Below are positions 8,608 to 17,633 of a stretch of 37,304 nt of DNA, in pieces (position 1 is the first letter of the stretch; the number at the start of each line of letters is the position of its first letter). The translations under genes were made by a program, and so were the position numbers. This DNA comes from Chloroflexota bacterium (lineage in GTDB: Bacteria; Chloroflexota; Limnocylindria; Limnocylindrales; CSP1-4), in contig PLMA01000060.1 of assembly GCA_003141455.1 (NCBI GenBank), positions 1 through 37,304 on the forward strand. The letters run 5' to 3'. The notes below the pieces were generated by a model. It did not search any database. It saw only the letters and a list, made by a program, of their open reading frames with translations, and was not told the DNA's origin.

Positions 8608-9974
8608 GTCCGGCCCGGCTCAGCTATCCCGAGGCCCTAGAGGCCCTCGAGTCCAGGGGCCGGTTCGGCATCCATCTTGGACTCTCCCGGACGCGAGCCC
8701 TCCTCGCCGAGCTCGATCATCCCGAGCGGTCCTTCCGCGGCGCCCTGATCGCCGGGACGAACGGCAAGGGCAGCGTCCTGGCCTTGACCGGCGCCGCTCT
8801 CCGTGCCGCCGGTTACCGGATCGGCGAGACACCCAAGCCGCATCTCGTCACCTACCGCGAGCGGCTCCAGATCGACGGCGAGCCGGTCGATCCCGAGACG
8901 TTCGCGAAGCTCACCGGCGAGGTGCTGGCGGTCTCGGATCGGGTGGCCCGGCGTCACGGCGAGCCGACCGAGTTCGAGCTGCTGACTGCCATGGCGTTCC
9001 GCTGGTTCGCCGAATCCGGAGTGGATCTGGCGGTCGTCGAGGTGGGGCTGGGCGGCAGGCTGGACGCCACCCACGCCTGGGACGGGGGCGTCGCCGTCGT
9101 CACGAACGTCTCGCTCGATCACATGGACCGGCTGGGCCTCACGGTGGAGGCGATCGCCCGAGAGAAGGCGGCCATCATCATGCGCGGCGACCTGGCGGTG
9201 ACTGGGGCATGGGGTTCGGCGCTGGGGATCATCGAGCGCCGAAGCCGGCGAGTGGCGGCTCCTCTGGTCGTGGCGCCGCCGGCGCCGCTTCGCGGACTCG
9301 ACCGTGACGGTATCGAGGTGGAGCTGGGGCGGCTGGGACGGGTTCGGATTGGACTCCGCGGCCGCCATCAGGCGGCGAACGTGGCCGTCGCCGACGCCGC
9401 GCTCGATGCCCTGGAGGCGGCGGGGATCGCTCGCGTCGACGGGGAACAACGCCGGGCCGGCTATGCCGCCGTTAGCTGGCCGGGGCGTCTCGAGTTGGTG
9501 GAGGCCGCCGGGCGAGAAGTCCTGCTCGACGGCGCTCACAACCCGGCCGGCGCGGCCAGTCTCGCCCAGGCCCTCGACGACATGGCCCCGTTCCTGAGCC
9601 CCGGCCGGCCGACGCTGGTGCTGGCAATCATGGCCGACAAGGATGTGGAGGGAGTCTCCAGGGCACTGGCCGGAGCCACCTACCTGGCCGGCGCCCGGGT
9701 CATCGCCACCGCTCCGGCCGTGGAGCGGGCACTGCCGCCGGAAGAGTTGGCGGCCCGGTGGAGGGCGGCAACAGGGCTATCGGCTGAGGCGATCGCGGAG
9801 CCGGCGGGCGCGCTCGACGCGGCCCTCTCCGGAGGCGGCGGCTCAGGCGGCTCGGGCGGCCCGGTTATCGTGGCGGGCTCGCTGTATCTGGTTGGGGTGG
9901 CTCGATCCCTCCTCCTGCCCGATCCACGCCTGGAGCCCGATCCCCCGCCGCTCAAACGGGAGGGCGCTCCGTGA
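8604..9974 (+). CDS. folC: Bifunctional dihydrofolate/folylpolyglutamate synthase
   Basis: Adds glutamate to dihydropteroate and to folates. About 456 aa from the TTG at 8604, which overlaps the upstream TGA as TTGA; a GTG at 8571 with GAGG at 8 nt is a real alternative adding 11 residues. Motifs in order: SYPEALEALES at the N-terminus, P-loop GTNGKGS (about 51-57), VEVGLGGRLDATHAW, VTNVSLDHMDRLG, GRHQAANVAVA, and LDGAHNPAGAASL of the C-terminal ligase domain. A short Gly/Ser linker lies near the C-terminus. Part of a folC-folP-folB cluster with 4-nt overlaps throughout. Confidence 0.95.
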   Translation: MSPARLSYPEALEALESRGRFGIHLGLSRTRALLAELDHPERSFRGALIAGTNGKGSVLALTGAALRAAGYRIGETPKPHLVTYRERLQIDGEPVDPETFAKLTGEVLAVSDRVARRHGEPTEFELLTAMAFRWFAESGVDLAVVEVGLGGRLDATHAWDGGVAVVTNVSLDHMDRLGLTVEAIAREKAAIIMRGDLAVTGAWGSALGIIERRSRRVAAPLVVAPPAPLRGLDRDGIEVELGRLGRVRIGLRGRHQAANVAVADAALDALEAAGIARVDGEQRRAGYAAVSWPGRLELVEAAGREVLLDGAHNPAGAASLAQALDDMAPFLSPGRPTLVLAIMADKDVEGVSRALAGATYLAGARVIATAPAVERALPPEELAARWRAATGLSAEAIAEPAGALDAALSGGGGSGGSGGPVIVAGSLYLVGVARSLLLPDPRLEPDPPPLKREGAP

Positions 9975-10846
9975 GCAACGCAAGGGCCGCCATCGCGCCT
10001 ACTCTCATTGGCGAGCGTCTCTTCGAGTGGGGCAGCCGGACGTTCGTGATGGGTATCGTGAACGTGACCCCGGATTCGTTCTCCGGGGACGGGCTCCTTG
10101 CGACCGTCGCGGGGCACCGGGGCGCGGCCCTGGAGGCCGCGGTGGCCCAGGCCCGCCGGATGGCGGACGAAGGGGCGGACATCATCGACGTCGGCGGGGA
10201 GTCCACTCGGCCGGGGCACGAGCCCGTCTCCGAGGAGGAAGAGCTGACTCGCGTGATCCCCGCCGTTGCGGCGATCCACGCCGCGTTGCCGATCCTCCCG
10301 ATCAGCGTCGACACCGCCAAGCCGTCGGTCGCGGCGGCCGCCATCGACGCCGGAGCGGTCCTGCTCAACGACATTTGGGGCGTCTCGCCGGACGACGCAA
10401 TGGCCCGCCTCGCCGCCGCGCGCGGAGTGCCGCTGATCCTGATGCACAACCGGGCGAGGGCCGTGTACGACGATCTCGTCGCCGAAGTCCTCGCCGATCT
10501 GCGAGCGGCCCTTGATCGGGCAATGGCCGCGGGCGTCCCCCGCGAGAACCTCATCGTGGATCCGGGCTTCGGATTCGGGAAGACGCCGGAACACAACCTG
10601 CTGATCCTGCGAGAGCTGTCGGCGCTGCGCGCGCTGGGTCAGCCCATCCTGCTCGGCACATCACGCAAGTCCACGCTTGGCTTCGTCCTGGGAGGCGTTC
10701 CGCCCGAGGACCGCCTCGAGGCAACGCTCGCGACGACCGCGCTCGGCATCGCCGCCGGGGCCGATATCGTGCGGGTTCACGACGTTCGCGCTAACGTCAG
10801 GGCCGCCCGCGTCTCTGACGCCGTGATCCGAGGAGTTCCGGAGTGA
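9971..10846 (+). CDS. folP: Dihydropteroate synthase
   Basis: Condenses 6-hydroxymethyl-dihydropterin pyrophosphate with p-aminobenzoate; it is the sulfonamide target. 291 aa TIM barrel with all family signatures: MGIVNVTPDSFSGDG, DIIDVGGESTRPG, SVDTAKPSVA, NDIWG, LILMHNR, DPGFGFGKTPEHN and LGTSRKS. The GTG start forms a GTGA overlap with folC, and its stop overlaps folB the same way. About 35 residues precede the first motif, slightly longer than typical. Confidence 0.97.
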   Translation: MSNARAAIAPTLIGERLFEWGSRTFVMGIVNVTPDSFSGDGLLATVAGHRGAALEAAVAQARRMADEGADIIDVGGESTRPGHEPVSEEEELTRVIPAVAAIHAALPILPISVDTAKPSVAAAAIDAGAVLLNDIWGVSPDDAMARLAAARGVPLILMHNRARAVYDDLVAEVLADLRAALDRAMAAGVPRENLIVDPGFGFGKTPEHNLLILRELSALRALGQPILLGTSRKSTLGFVLGGVPPEDRLEATLATTALGIAAGADIVRVHDVRANVRAARVSDAVIRGVPE

Positions 10847-11226
10847 GCGACAGGATCGCCCTAACGAACATGCGGTTCCAGGGCAGACATGGAGTCTCGG
10901 CCGGCGAACGGGAAGTCGCCCAGCCGTTCGAGGTCGACGTCGAAGTCCATCTCGACCTGCGGCCGGCCGGCATCACCGACGACCTCGACAAGACGGTCGA
11001 CTATCGCGGCGTCTACGAGATCTGCCGCTCGGTGGTCGAAGGGCCCAGCCGTCTGCTCATCGAGAGTCTCGCCGAAGCGATCGCGCAGAAGGTTCTGGAC
11101 GGCTTGGTGGACCGCGGCGTGGACGAGGTCGTGGTTCGGGTCCGCAAGCCGGAAGTCCCGCTCCCCGGCCAACTCGACCACGCCTCCGTCGAGATCACCC
11201 GCCGCGCGCCGAGAGGGCGCAGCTAG
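10843..11226 (+). CDS. folB: Dihydroneopterin aldolase
   Basis: Converts dihydroneopterin to 6-hydroxymethyl-dihydropterin. 127 aa, standard length. Recognisable positions: the N-terminal RIALTNMRFQGRHGV (family FxGxHGV), EREVAQPFEVDVEV, the YRGVYE segment, IESLAEAIA (catalytic-site ES), and VVVRVRKPEVPLPG (active-site Lys). The GTG overlaps folP as GTGA. No folK or folE is seen in the window, so the pathway is completed elsewhere. The gene ends in a 4-bp convergent overlap with htrA. Confidence 0.96.
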   Translation: MSDRIALTNMRFQGRHGVSAGEREVAQPFEVDVEVHLDLRPAGITDDLDKTVDYRGVYEICRSVVEGPSRLLIESLAEAIAQKVLDGLVDRGVDEVVVRVRKPEVPLPGQLDHASVEITRRAPRGRS

Positions 11227-12569
11227 CTCGAGGTATCCGGCCGAGTACCCAGCGTTACCTGAACCGTCACGGTGCCGCCGGCCCGGTATACCTGCAGGCT
11301 GATCGTTCGACCGGGCGCGTACTGCACCAGCAAGTCCTCGAGCCTGTGGAATGCGTCGATCGTCTGGCCCTCGACGCTGGTGATGATGTCGCCGGTCTTG
11401 ATGCCGGCCTTCTCGCCTGGGCTTCCGGCGTCGACCGCCTCGATGGAGTTGCCGGATGAGTCCTCCTTGTGGACCCATGCGCCGCTGGTCACCGGCAGGC
11501 TGAAGTCGGCTGCCAGGCCGCGGTCGACGAGAACGTAGGCGATACCGATGAACGGTCGCGCCAGCTTCTCGCCCGCAAGAGCCTGCTGCATGATCGGCCT
11601 GGCGATGTTGATGGGGATGGCGAAGCCGATCCCCGTCGCGGGTTGGGCCGTAGCGGTCGTAATGCCGATGACCCGTCCCGACGCGTCGACAAGCGGGCCG
11701 CCGCTGTTGCCCGGGTTGATCGCCGCGTCGGTCTGGATCAAGCCGTGCAGGTTGGTGGTGACGTCCGCCGTGGCGGGAGTGTCGCCGGGGACCGAGACGT
11801 CGCGCCCCAGGGCCGAGATGATCCCCTCCGAGGCGCTGTTCGGGTAGGCGAGCCCGATCGGGCTACCGATGGCGATCGCCATCTGGCCCACCTGCAGCGT
11901 GGACGAGTCGCCGATGGGCGCTGCCACGAGATCGAAGACCCCGTCGATCTTGACGATGGCGAGATCCGTCAGAGTGTCCACGCCGTAGGTCGTGCCGGCG
12001 ACCCGGCGGTCGTCCGGGAGCCTGATGGTGATGGTCTTTGCCCCGACGATGACGTGCTTGTTCGTCAGGATCCAGCCGCGCACGTCGTAGATGATCCCGG
12101 AGCCGACGAGCGTGGTGCCGGCGCCGTCATTGGCCACGATCTGCACTACCGCGGAGCTGACTTTGCTCACGGCCGCGATGACGGTCGACGAATCGGACTC
12201 GACCGTGACGCTCTGGCCGATGACGCCCGTCGGCGCCGCCTGCCGGCCGTCGATCACGCCCGACGCCCGAAGAACGGCGTACGTACCGCCGGCGCCCAGC
12301 ACCGCGCCGATCAGCGACGCGATCAGCAGAACGGCGACGAGGGACCGGCCGCCGGGGCCGGCCGGTCCCGGTACCGGATCCGGCGGTTCACCGGGCGTCG
12401 CCTGAGGTGGCTCGAACCATCGCTCCGGTGTGACCGGATCGGTTCCGTTCACCGATCCGCCGTCGATGGCCGCCCGCCAGTGAGGACGCTGGGCAGGTAG
12501 CGGTTCGTAACTCTGGGTCTCCGGTGACACAACTCCCGGCAGTTCAGCCTGGGGGCGTGGGTCGGACAT
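11223..12569 (-). CDS. HtrA/DegP-like membrane serine protease with PDZ domain
   Basis: 448 aa from the ATG at 12569. A Pro-rich cytoplasmic N-terminus is followed by one membrane segment (about 76-99), a trypsin-like protease domain with the triad H172 (LTNKHVIVG), D202 (LTDLAIVKID) and S289 (NPGNSGGP), and a C-terminal PDZ domain (about 335-440, with AGIKTGDIITSVEGQ). The protease therefore faces outward and would degrade or refold damaged envelope proteins. It lies 198 bp downstream of the histidine-kinase gene on the same strand, like mycobacterial mprAB-pepD or Bacillus cssRS-htrA, and is the likely output of that two-component system. Confidence 0.93.
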   Translation of the reverse strand: MSDPRPQAELPGVVSPETQSYEPLPAQRPHWRAAIDGGSVNGTDPVTPERWFEPPQATPGEPPDPVPGPAGPGGRSLVAVLLIASLIGAVLGAGGTYAVLRASGVIDGRQAAPTGVIGQSVTVESDSSTVIAAVSKVSSAVVQIVANDGAGTTLVGSGIIYDVRGWILTNKHVIVGAKTITIRLPDDRRVAGTTYGVDTLTDLAIVKIDGVFDLVAAPIGDSSTLQVGQMAIAIGSPIGLAYPNSASEGIISALGRDVSVPGDTPATADVTTNLHGLIQTDAAINPGNSGGPLVDASGRVIGITTATAQPATGIGFAIPINIARPIMQQALAGEKLARPFIGIAYVLVDRGLAADFSLPVTSGAWVHKEDSSGNSIEAVDAGSPGEKAGIKTGDIITSVEGQTIDAFHRLEDLLVQYAPGRTISLQVYRAGGTVTVQVTLGTRPDTSS

Positions 12570-12767
12570 TGAGCCGGCTTTCTGGGCTGCGAGTGGTCGC
12601 GTCGCGAATGCTATGCACAAAGCGCCAATCGCGCTGCGACGAGCTTGCTCGCATCTATGGCTGCGACAGCTTGAAGATAGCGCCGAGCGTCGTTGCGTTC
12701 GAGCCGGGGGACGGTGAAGAATTCGCCACCGAGCCGGCGCCGCCACGGCCGAGCGCCGGCCGGAGGG

Positions 12768-14558
12768 CTACTTGGCCGGTCTGGGTGGGACGGCGGGCTT
12801 CGTGGCAGCGGCCGCGTTTGTGGCCGTGTTTGTGGCTGCAGCCGGGGCCGCCGGGCCGCTTGCCGCGCTGTCGGCGGCCGTGCGTGGATCGGCCGGAAGC
12901 GTCACCGTGAACGTCGACCCCGACCCCACTCGGCTCTCTACCATGACCCTGCCGTTGTGCATCTCCACGATCGAGCGAACGATGGCCAGGCCCAGGCCGC
13001 TTCCGCTGCCGCGTGCTTCGTTGGCGCGCGACCCGCGGTAGAAGCGCTCGAAGACGTGGGGCAGCTCGTTGGCGCCGATGCCCACGCCGGTGTCGGTGAC
13101 CTGGATTCGAGCTCCGCGACGGTGCGGGACGAGGGTCACCTGGACGGCGCCGCCACGCGGCGTGAACTTGAGGGCGTTGCCGATCAGGTTGATCAGCACC
13201 TGACCGAGGCGCTGTGGGTCGTGGCGCGTGACCAGGGGAGTCTCCGGCAGCTCGGTCGTTAGAGCGATGCCGCGTCGCGTGGCCGAGACCTGGGCCTGCT
13301 CGACGGCCGAGAGGATCGTCGCCCGCAGGTCATCCGGTCGAAGGTCGAGCCGTACCAGTCCGGAGTCGAGCTTCGAGAGCTCCAGCAGATTCTGGGCAAG
13401 CCAGTCCAGGCGCTCGATCTGTTGGGCGCTCGCCTCCAGGAATTCCGTCCGAGCGGCGGGATCGTTGCCGGCCTTCTCCTGCAGCAGCTCATTGAAGGTT
13501 CGTAGCGCGGCCAGCGGCGTCCGGAGCTCGTGGGAGACGTCCGCCAGGAACTCGCGGCTGATGTCGCGATCGCGCCGGATGACCTCCATCGTCTCCTCGA
13601 CCTGGTCCGCCATGGCGTTGAACTGGTGCGAAAGCTCGGCGATCTCGAGGCCTCCGGTCTGTGCCCGCTCGGCAGAGACACGACGGGCCAGATCGCCTTC
13701 GGCCAGAGCTCGGGCGGCGTCGGTCAGGCGGCGCAGGGGCCTGGTGAAGCGACGGGCCAGGAGCGACGACACCACGATGGCAAGCAGGAGAGCCACCGAC
13801 GCGGTAACGATCAGGAACCCGACGACGGAGGCGATGGTGCTGCTCCGCGTCGTGTACGGCGCCGAGAGGCTGACCTCGAGATACCACGTCGGCTGGACGC
13901 CTACCGGGTCCTGGACTTTGAAGATCTCCGTGTAGCTGACCGAGTCGCGGGCCTGCCCTCGCCCCGGCTGTGCCGTGAGGGAGGCGCTGAACGTCGAAGG
14001 CTCGTTGGCGGGGTAGAACTCGATCCTCCCGGGGGTGTCGGAGCCCAGGCCGACGCGGAGGCGGAGATCCGCCTGGGCGACATTGTTGGCGTAGTCGGTC
14101 AGCGTCGTTGGGTTAGACAGGGCGCTTCTGACGAGGTCGTTCAGCTGGCCGCCGGCGGACACGACCGTGACGTTGGTCGGGTCCAGCGCGGCCGAGGACT
14201 CGGCCTTGACGCGGACCACGGCCGCTACGGCGTTGGCCCGGGCTTGCAGGTTGGTCTCTTCCTGCTGGCGCAGGGCGTTGTCCAGGACGAGAACCGTCAG
14301 TGTCGAGACGGTCCCGACCGCCAGGACGAAGACCATGACGAAGGCCAGCGAGAGCCGGCCCTGGAAGGTTCGGGGCAGGGCTCGCCAGAACGGCACGTCC
14401 GGACGCCGGAAGGTTCTGCTCCTGGCGGCCTCGGCCTGCTGATCGCCTGGCTTGTCGCCCGGCTGATCGCCCGGCCCATCGGCCGGCTTGGGCGGAGTCG
14501 GGGGGAGCGGCGTCTCGGCGTTCGAGGCCGGCTTCTTCTTGCTCTTCCTCGCGGCCAT
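12768..14558 (-). CDS. Membrane sensor histidine kinase
   Basis: 596 aa, with a hydrophilic Lys/Pro/Asp-rich N-terminal extension (about 1-50). Membrane segment 1 (about 68-92), a ~150-residue extracellular sensor domain of unknown fold, membrane segment 2 (about 242-266) and HAMP (266-325) follow. HisKA has phospho-acceptor H343 in FLADVSHELRTPL; HATPase_c has N box LINLIGNALKFTP, VTDTGVGIG and GSGSGLGLAIV. The last ~35 residues are an Ala/Thr-rich tail outside the catalytic core. The ATG lies one base after the response-regulator stop, so the pair is translationally linked. Its partner is the upstream regulator; htrA is the probable target. Confidence 0.95.
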   Translation of the reverse strand: MAARKSKKKPASNAETPLPPTPPKPADGPGDQPGDKPGDQQAEAARSRTFRRPDVPFWRALPRTFQGRLSLAFVMVFVLAVGTVSTLTVLVLDNALRQQEETNLQARANAVAAVVRVKAESSAALDPTNVTVVSAGGQLNDLVRSALSNPTTLTDYANNVAQADLRLRVGLGSDTPGRIEFYPANEPSTFSASLTAQPGRGQARDSVSYTEIFKVQDPVGVQPTWYLEVSLSAPYTTRSSTIASVVGFLIVTASVALLLAIVVSSLLARRFTRPLRRLTDAARALAEGDLARRVSAERAQTGGLEIAELSHQFNAMADQVEETMEVIRRDRDISREFLADVSHELRTPLAALRTFNELLQEKAGNDPAARTEFLEASAQQIERLDWLAQNLLELSKLDSGLVRLDLRPDDLRATILSAVEQAQVSATRRGIALTTELPETPLVTRHDPQRLGQVLINLIGNALKFTPRGGAVQVTLVPHRRGARIQVTDTGVGIGANELPHVFERFYRGSRANEARGSGSGLGLAIVRSIVEMHNGRVMVESRVGSGSTFTVTLPADPRTAADSAASGPAAPAAATNTATNAAAATKPAVPPRPAK

Positions 14559-14559
14559 G

Positions 14560-15258
14560 TCAGCGCTCCGCGAACGCGTACCCCGCGCCGCGGACCGTCA
14601 GGACGAACCGCGGGCTCGAAGGATCGTCCTCCAGCTTCTCGCGCAGGTGGCTGACGTGGACGTTGATCGTCTTCTCGTCCTGATCGAGCGCTTCGTAGTC
14701 GCGGGTCAGCTCCAGCAGCTCGCGCCGGGAGTAGACGCGGCCCGGCCGGCTGGCCAGGTGGCGCAAGATCTCGAATTCGGTCGCCGTCAGGGCGATGCGA
14801 CGCTCGCCCCTCTGGACCCGCCGGCGCTCCAGATCGATCAGCAGGTCACCGTGCCGAAGCAGGCGTCCGCCGCCGGCGTCGGCGAGGTCGCCGTAGGCGC
14901 GCCGCAGCAGGGCCTTGATCCGGCTCATCAGCTCGCGCAGTCCAAAGGGCTTGGTGACGTAGTCGTCCGCGCCAAGCTCCAGCCCGATGACCTTGTCCAT
15001 CTCCTCGTCGCGGGCGGTGAGGATCAAGACCGGGGCCTTGGAGCCGCTGGTCCGCAGCCGCCGCAGGACCTCGAAGCCATCTATGCCCGGCAGTCGAACG
15101 TCCAGCAGGACCAGGTCCGGCCCTTCGCGCAGCGCGAATTCCAGGCCCTCTTCGCCGGACCTGCATACCGCCACCTGGTAACCCTCCTGCTGGAGGGCGT
15201 ACTGGATCCCACGAGCGACGGCGTATTCATCTTCGACGATCAGGATCGTTGCGGCCAT
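14560..15258 (-). CDS. OmpR-family response regulator
   Basis: 232 aa. Receiver domain with acidic pocket E9-D10, phospho-acceptor D53 (LVLLDVRLPG), Thr in LILTARD, and Lys in YVTKPFG. The C-terminal winged helix of the OmpR type includes LTATEFEILRHLA and VHVSHLREKLEDD. The ATG at 15258 is preceded by TAGATT seven bases upstream, without a Shine-Dalgarno, so the message is probably leaderless. First gene of the regulator-kinase-htrA unit and divergent from the L25 gene. Confidence 0.95.
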   Translation of the reverse strand: MAATILIVEDEYAVARGIQYALQQEGYQVAVCRSGEEGLEFALREGPDLVLLDVRLPGIDGFEVLRRLRTSGSKAPVLILTARDEEMDKVIGLELGADDYVTKPFGLRELMSRIKALLRRAYGDLADAGGGRLLRHGDLLIDLERRRVQRGERRIALTATEFEILRHLASRPGRVYSRRELLELTRDYEALDQDEKTINVHVSHLREKLEDDPSSPRFVLTVRGAGYAFAER

Positions 15259-15265
15259 CGCCGGG

Positions 15266-15271
15266 AATCTA
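15266..15271 (-). promoter_or_regulatory. -10 box for a leaderless response-regulator mRNA
   Basis: TAGATT (minus strand) ends 7 nt before the ATG at 15258, which would put the transcription start at or next to the start codon. No strong -35 is visible at normal spacing. The remaining divergent region up to 15479 holds no gene. Confidence 0.4.
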
Positions 15272-15479
15272 CACCCCGCCACCGCGCCGCAAGCCCTCGT
15301 GCCGCGACTCGCGGCCGGCCCGACGGGCGGGGCGTGGCAGGCGGCACCGGACCTGACGGGCCGGGCGTGGCAGGCGAAGCCGGCCCCTCGGACGGCCCGA
15401 GCGTGGTAGTCTCGTACCCCGCAGCGCCTGGCGTGAGCCGATCGGCGCGCCGATGGACCGCGCAGAGAGGTTTCCGCAC

Positions 15480-16133
15480 GTGAGCTCAGCCCCAACAGTA
15501 CTTGCCGCGACCAGCCGGACCGAGACCGGCAAGTCGGTTGCCCGCCTGCGCAAGGCCGGTCGAATCCCGGCCGTGGTCTTCGGCCATGGGATCGCCTCCG
15601 TCTCCGTCTCGCTCGATGCGCACGAGTTCGACCATCTGCGCAAGAAGGTCCACTCGAACACGATCATCGAGCTGGAGATCGACGGCAAGGAGAAGCACCA
15701 GGTCCTGATCCACGGCTTCCAGATCGATCCTCGGTACCGCCAGCTGCTCCATGTCGACCTGTTCGCCCTCAAGAAGGGCGAAGAAGTCACGGTCGAGATC
15801 CCGCTTCACGCCACGGGCGAGTCGTACGCGCTGGTCCGCCTGGGCGGCACTCTGCTCCATAACATCGACCGCGTGAAGATCCGCGCCCTCCCCGAGAACC
15901 TGCCCGACTCGCTCGAGTTCTCGATCGAGGGACTGGTGGACTTCGAGACATCGATCCATCTGCGCGAGGTGGCGCTGCCGCCGGACGTGACCCTGCTCTC
16001 CGACCCGGACGAGGTCGTGGCCCACGTCGCCGCGCCGCACGTGATCGAGGAGCCGGTCGTCGAAGCGGTCGAGGGCGAGGAGGCGGCGGAAGGCGAGGCT
16101 CCCGCCGAGGGCGAGGCCAAGACCGAGGAGTAA
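15480..16133 (+). CDS. rplY: 50S ribosomal protein L25, CTC type
   Basis: Binds 5S rRNA in the large ribosomal subunit. 217 aa from the GTG at 15480, supported by AGAGAGG 9 nt upstream; an ATG at 15453 has no ribosome site. The N-terminal L25 domain (ATSRTETGKSVARLRKAGR, VVFGHG, HGFQIDPRYRQLLHVDLF) is followed by the CTC beta domain with VTVEIPLHATGE and the VALPPDVTLLSDPDE end. A Glu/Ala-rich acidic tail closes the protein. The last part of this gene is duplicated at 17634-17735. Confidence 0.95.
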   Translation: MSSAPTVLAATSRTETGKSVARLRKAGRIPAVVFGHGIASVSVSLDAHEFDHLRKKVHSNTIIELEIDGKEKHQVLIHGFQIDPRYRQLLHVDLFALKKGEEVTVEIPLHATGESYALVRLGGTLLHNIDRVKIRALPENLPDSLEFSIEGLVDFETSIHLREVALPPDVTLLSDPDEVVAHVAAPHVIEEPVVEAVEGEEAAEGEAPAEGEAKTEE

Positions 16134-16348
16134 CGAGGCGGGGCGTTCGCGTATGGTCTTGCGGCCCATGCCGCCGGACTGTCCGTCATTCGACGTGGGT
16201 GTCGAGTTGCCGACACGTTGCGGCCGCCAGACGATCTATCTTCTGCCTGTCTCGTATGCCTATAGACGCGTCACATCGAAGAGGGTTCGAAGCGGCTACG
16301 CCTCGATCGGCGCTGTCGGCCGCCGAGATGGCGGGAGGGAATTGAGAC

Positions 16349-17480
16349 ATGAGATCTCGCCGGGCGGAACGGGTTCGGAGAATCCTCCTGGTCTTGCTTC
16401 CCGGCGTGGTGGCAGCGGCCATCGTTTCGGGCTGCACCGCCGCGGCTCCTTCCGCCACGTTAACGCCGTCCGCGCTGCCCACCGACGTCTCATCGGCTCG
16501 AGCGAGCCTCGCGGCTCCTTCCGCCACGTTAACGCCGTCCGCGCTGCCCACCGACGTCTCATCGATGCAGGTGAGTATCTCTGTGGCCCAGACGGTGCCC
16601 GCCGGCGGTTCGGTCGACATACCCCTCACCTTCGAGCAGTCGCCCATAGCGGGGGTCACGCTGTATAGACGGCACGCCGGTAACGGCTACGATCGACGGG
16701 ACCTCGCTGGCGCCTAGCCCGATAGTTGCCGGGTCTCTTTGGGCGAGCCTGACCAACCCGACCGACGGCAACCTTCACGTCGTCAACTCGGGAACGGCAC
16801 AGGCTCAGGTCGCGGTGGTGGTGATGATCGAAACCAGCCGGACTCTGACGATAACGGCTCCGGCGCACCAGTACGGCCACGGAGCCAGCGTCGACTTCGA
16901 CGTCGTGCTGACCGAACCTCAGGCCGGGGACACAGCCACGGCTCAGCTCCGCGACCCAACGGACAGCCAGTCCGACATCACCTTGACTCCGGCCGGGGCC
17001 GGCCATTGGACGGGCCACGTCACCCCTGGCGGCGGCGGCGGGAGCTACACGATCATGGTCGCGGTACCGGGAGCAAGCCCGCGCTTTACGAGCTACGAGA
17101 TCCTGGTTGCGAGCGGCACCGTAACGCTAAGCTCGGGTTTCTCAGAGCGTCTGGTCGACAGCGACCACGATGGGCTGGCCAACAAGCTGGTCCTCTCACC
17201 GACCGTCACCGTCCAGAACCCGGGCACCTACTCGGTGGTGGGGTACCTGCTCGACAGCACGGGAGCCGAGATCGACGTTACCGGAGGGGACGTCGATCTA
17301 GTCGCCGGCGCCCAGCCCCTCGATCTGGCGTTCGATGGTTCCACGATCTACAAGTCGGGCAAGTCCGGGCCATACCGTCTAGCCAAGGTCGCAATCCTCT
17401 CGCAATCCAAGGCGACTGAGGCATCCGCCGCCGACATGGGCCTGACCCAGGCCTACGACTACAAGGTCTTCCAGAGGTAA
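16349..17480 (+). pseudogene. Lipoprotein gene interrupted by a +1 frameshift
   Basis: The first frame (ATG 16349, GGAGG 10 nt upstream) encodes a lipoprotein signal: basic start, hydrophobic core, and lipobox VSGC with the lipidated Cys at residue 29. It then has an 18-residue segment in two copies and a beta-rich start (VDIPLTFEQSPIAGVTLY) before running out at 16717. The downstream frame is open from 16650 to 17480 and clearly coding: DGTPVTATIDGTSLAPSP, then Ig-like strands and a calcium-type DSDHDGL motif. The total length is 377 codons plus one base, so one extra nucleotide near 16660-16680 (for example in TATAGAC) explains the break. It is a recent mutation, a sequencing error, or less likely programmed frameshifting. 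The intact product would be a 376-aa surface lipoprotein. Confidence 0.75.
16441..16564 (+). repeat. Two 55-bp direct repeats inside the lipoprotein gene
   Basis: 16441-16495 and 16510-16564 are identical over 55 bp, offset 69 bp (23 codons, in frame). They duplicate the segment APSATLTPSALPTDVSS just after the lipidation site, lengthening the Thr/Ser/Pro-rich linker. No divergence between the copies means a young duplication. Confidence 0.85.
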
Positions 17481-17633
17481 GAGCCGGTCCACGCGAGGGC
17501 AGGCCGACGTTCGCCCGAGGACCACCGCAGAACGGCGCTCATCAGTTCGTAGGTGGCGTCTTCGGGCGCCCCGGTGCCGGTGAACCGGCGGACGGATTCG
17601 GTGGTGCGCCGGGGCCGTAGCCGCGTACGAACC
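17481..17633 (-). other. Possible gene relic between lipoprotein gene and L25 tail copy
   Basis: No complete gene. Read on the minus strand, one frame gives a short protein-like stretch (ESVRRFTGTGAPEDATYE, then LMSAVLRWSSGE) ending in a stop at 17459-17461, inside the convergent lipoprotein gene. It has no start of its own, because upstream it runs into the antisense of the L25 copy. It may be the 3' remnant of a lost gene or chance. Confidence 0.2.
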
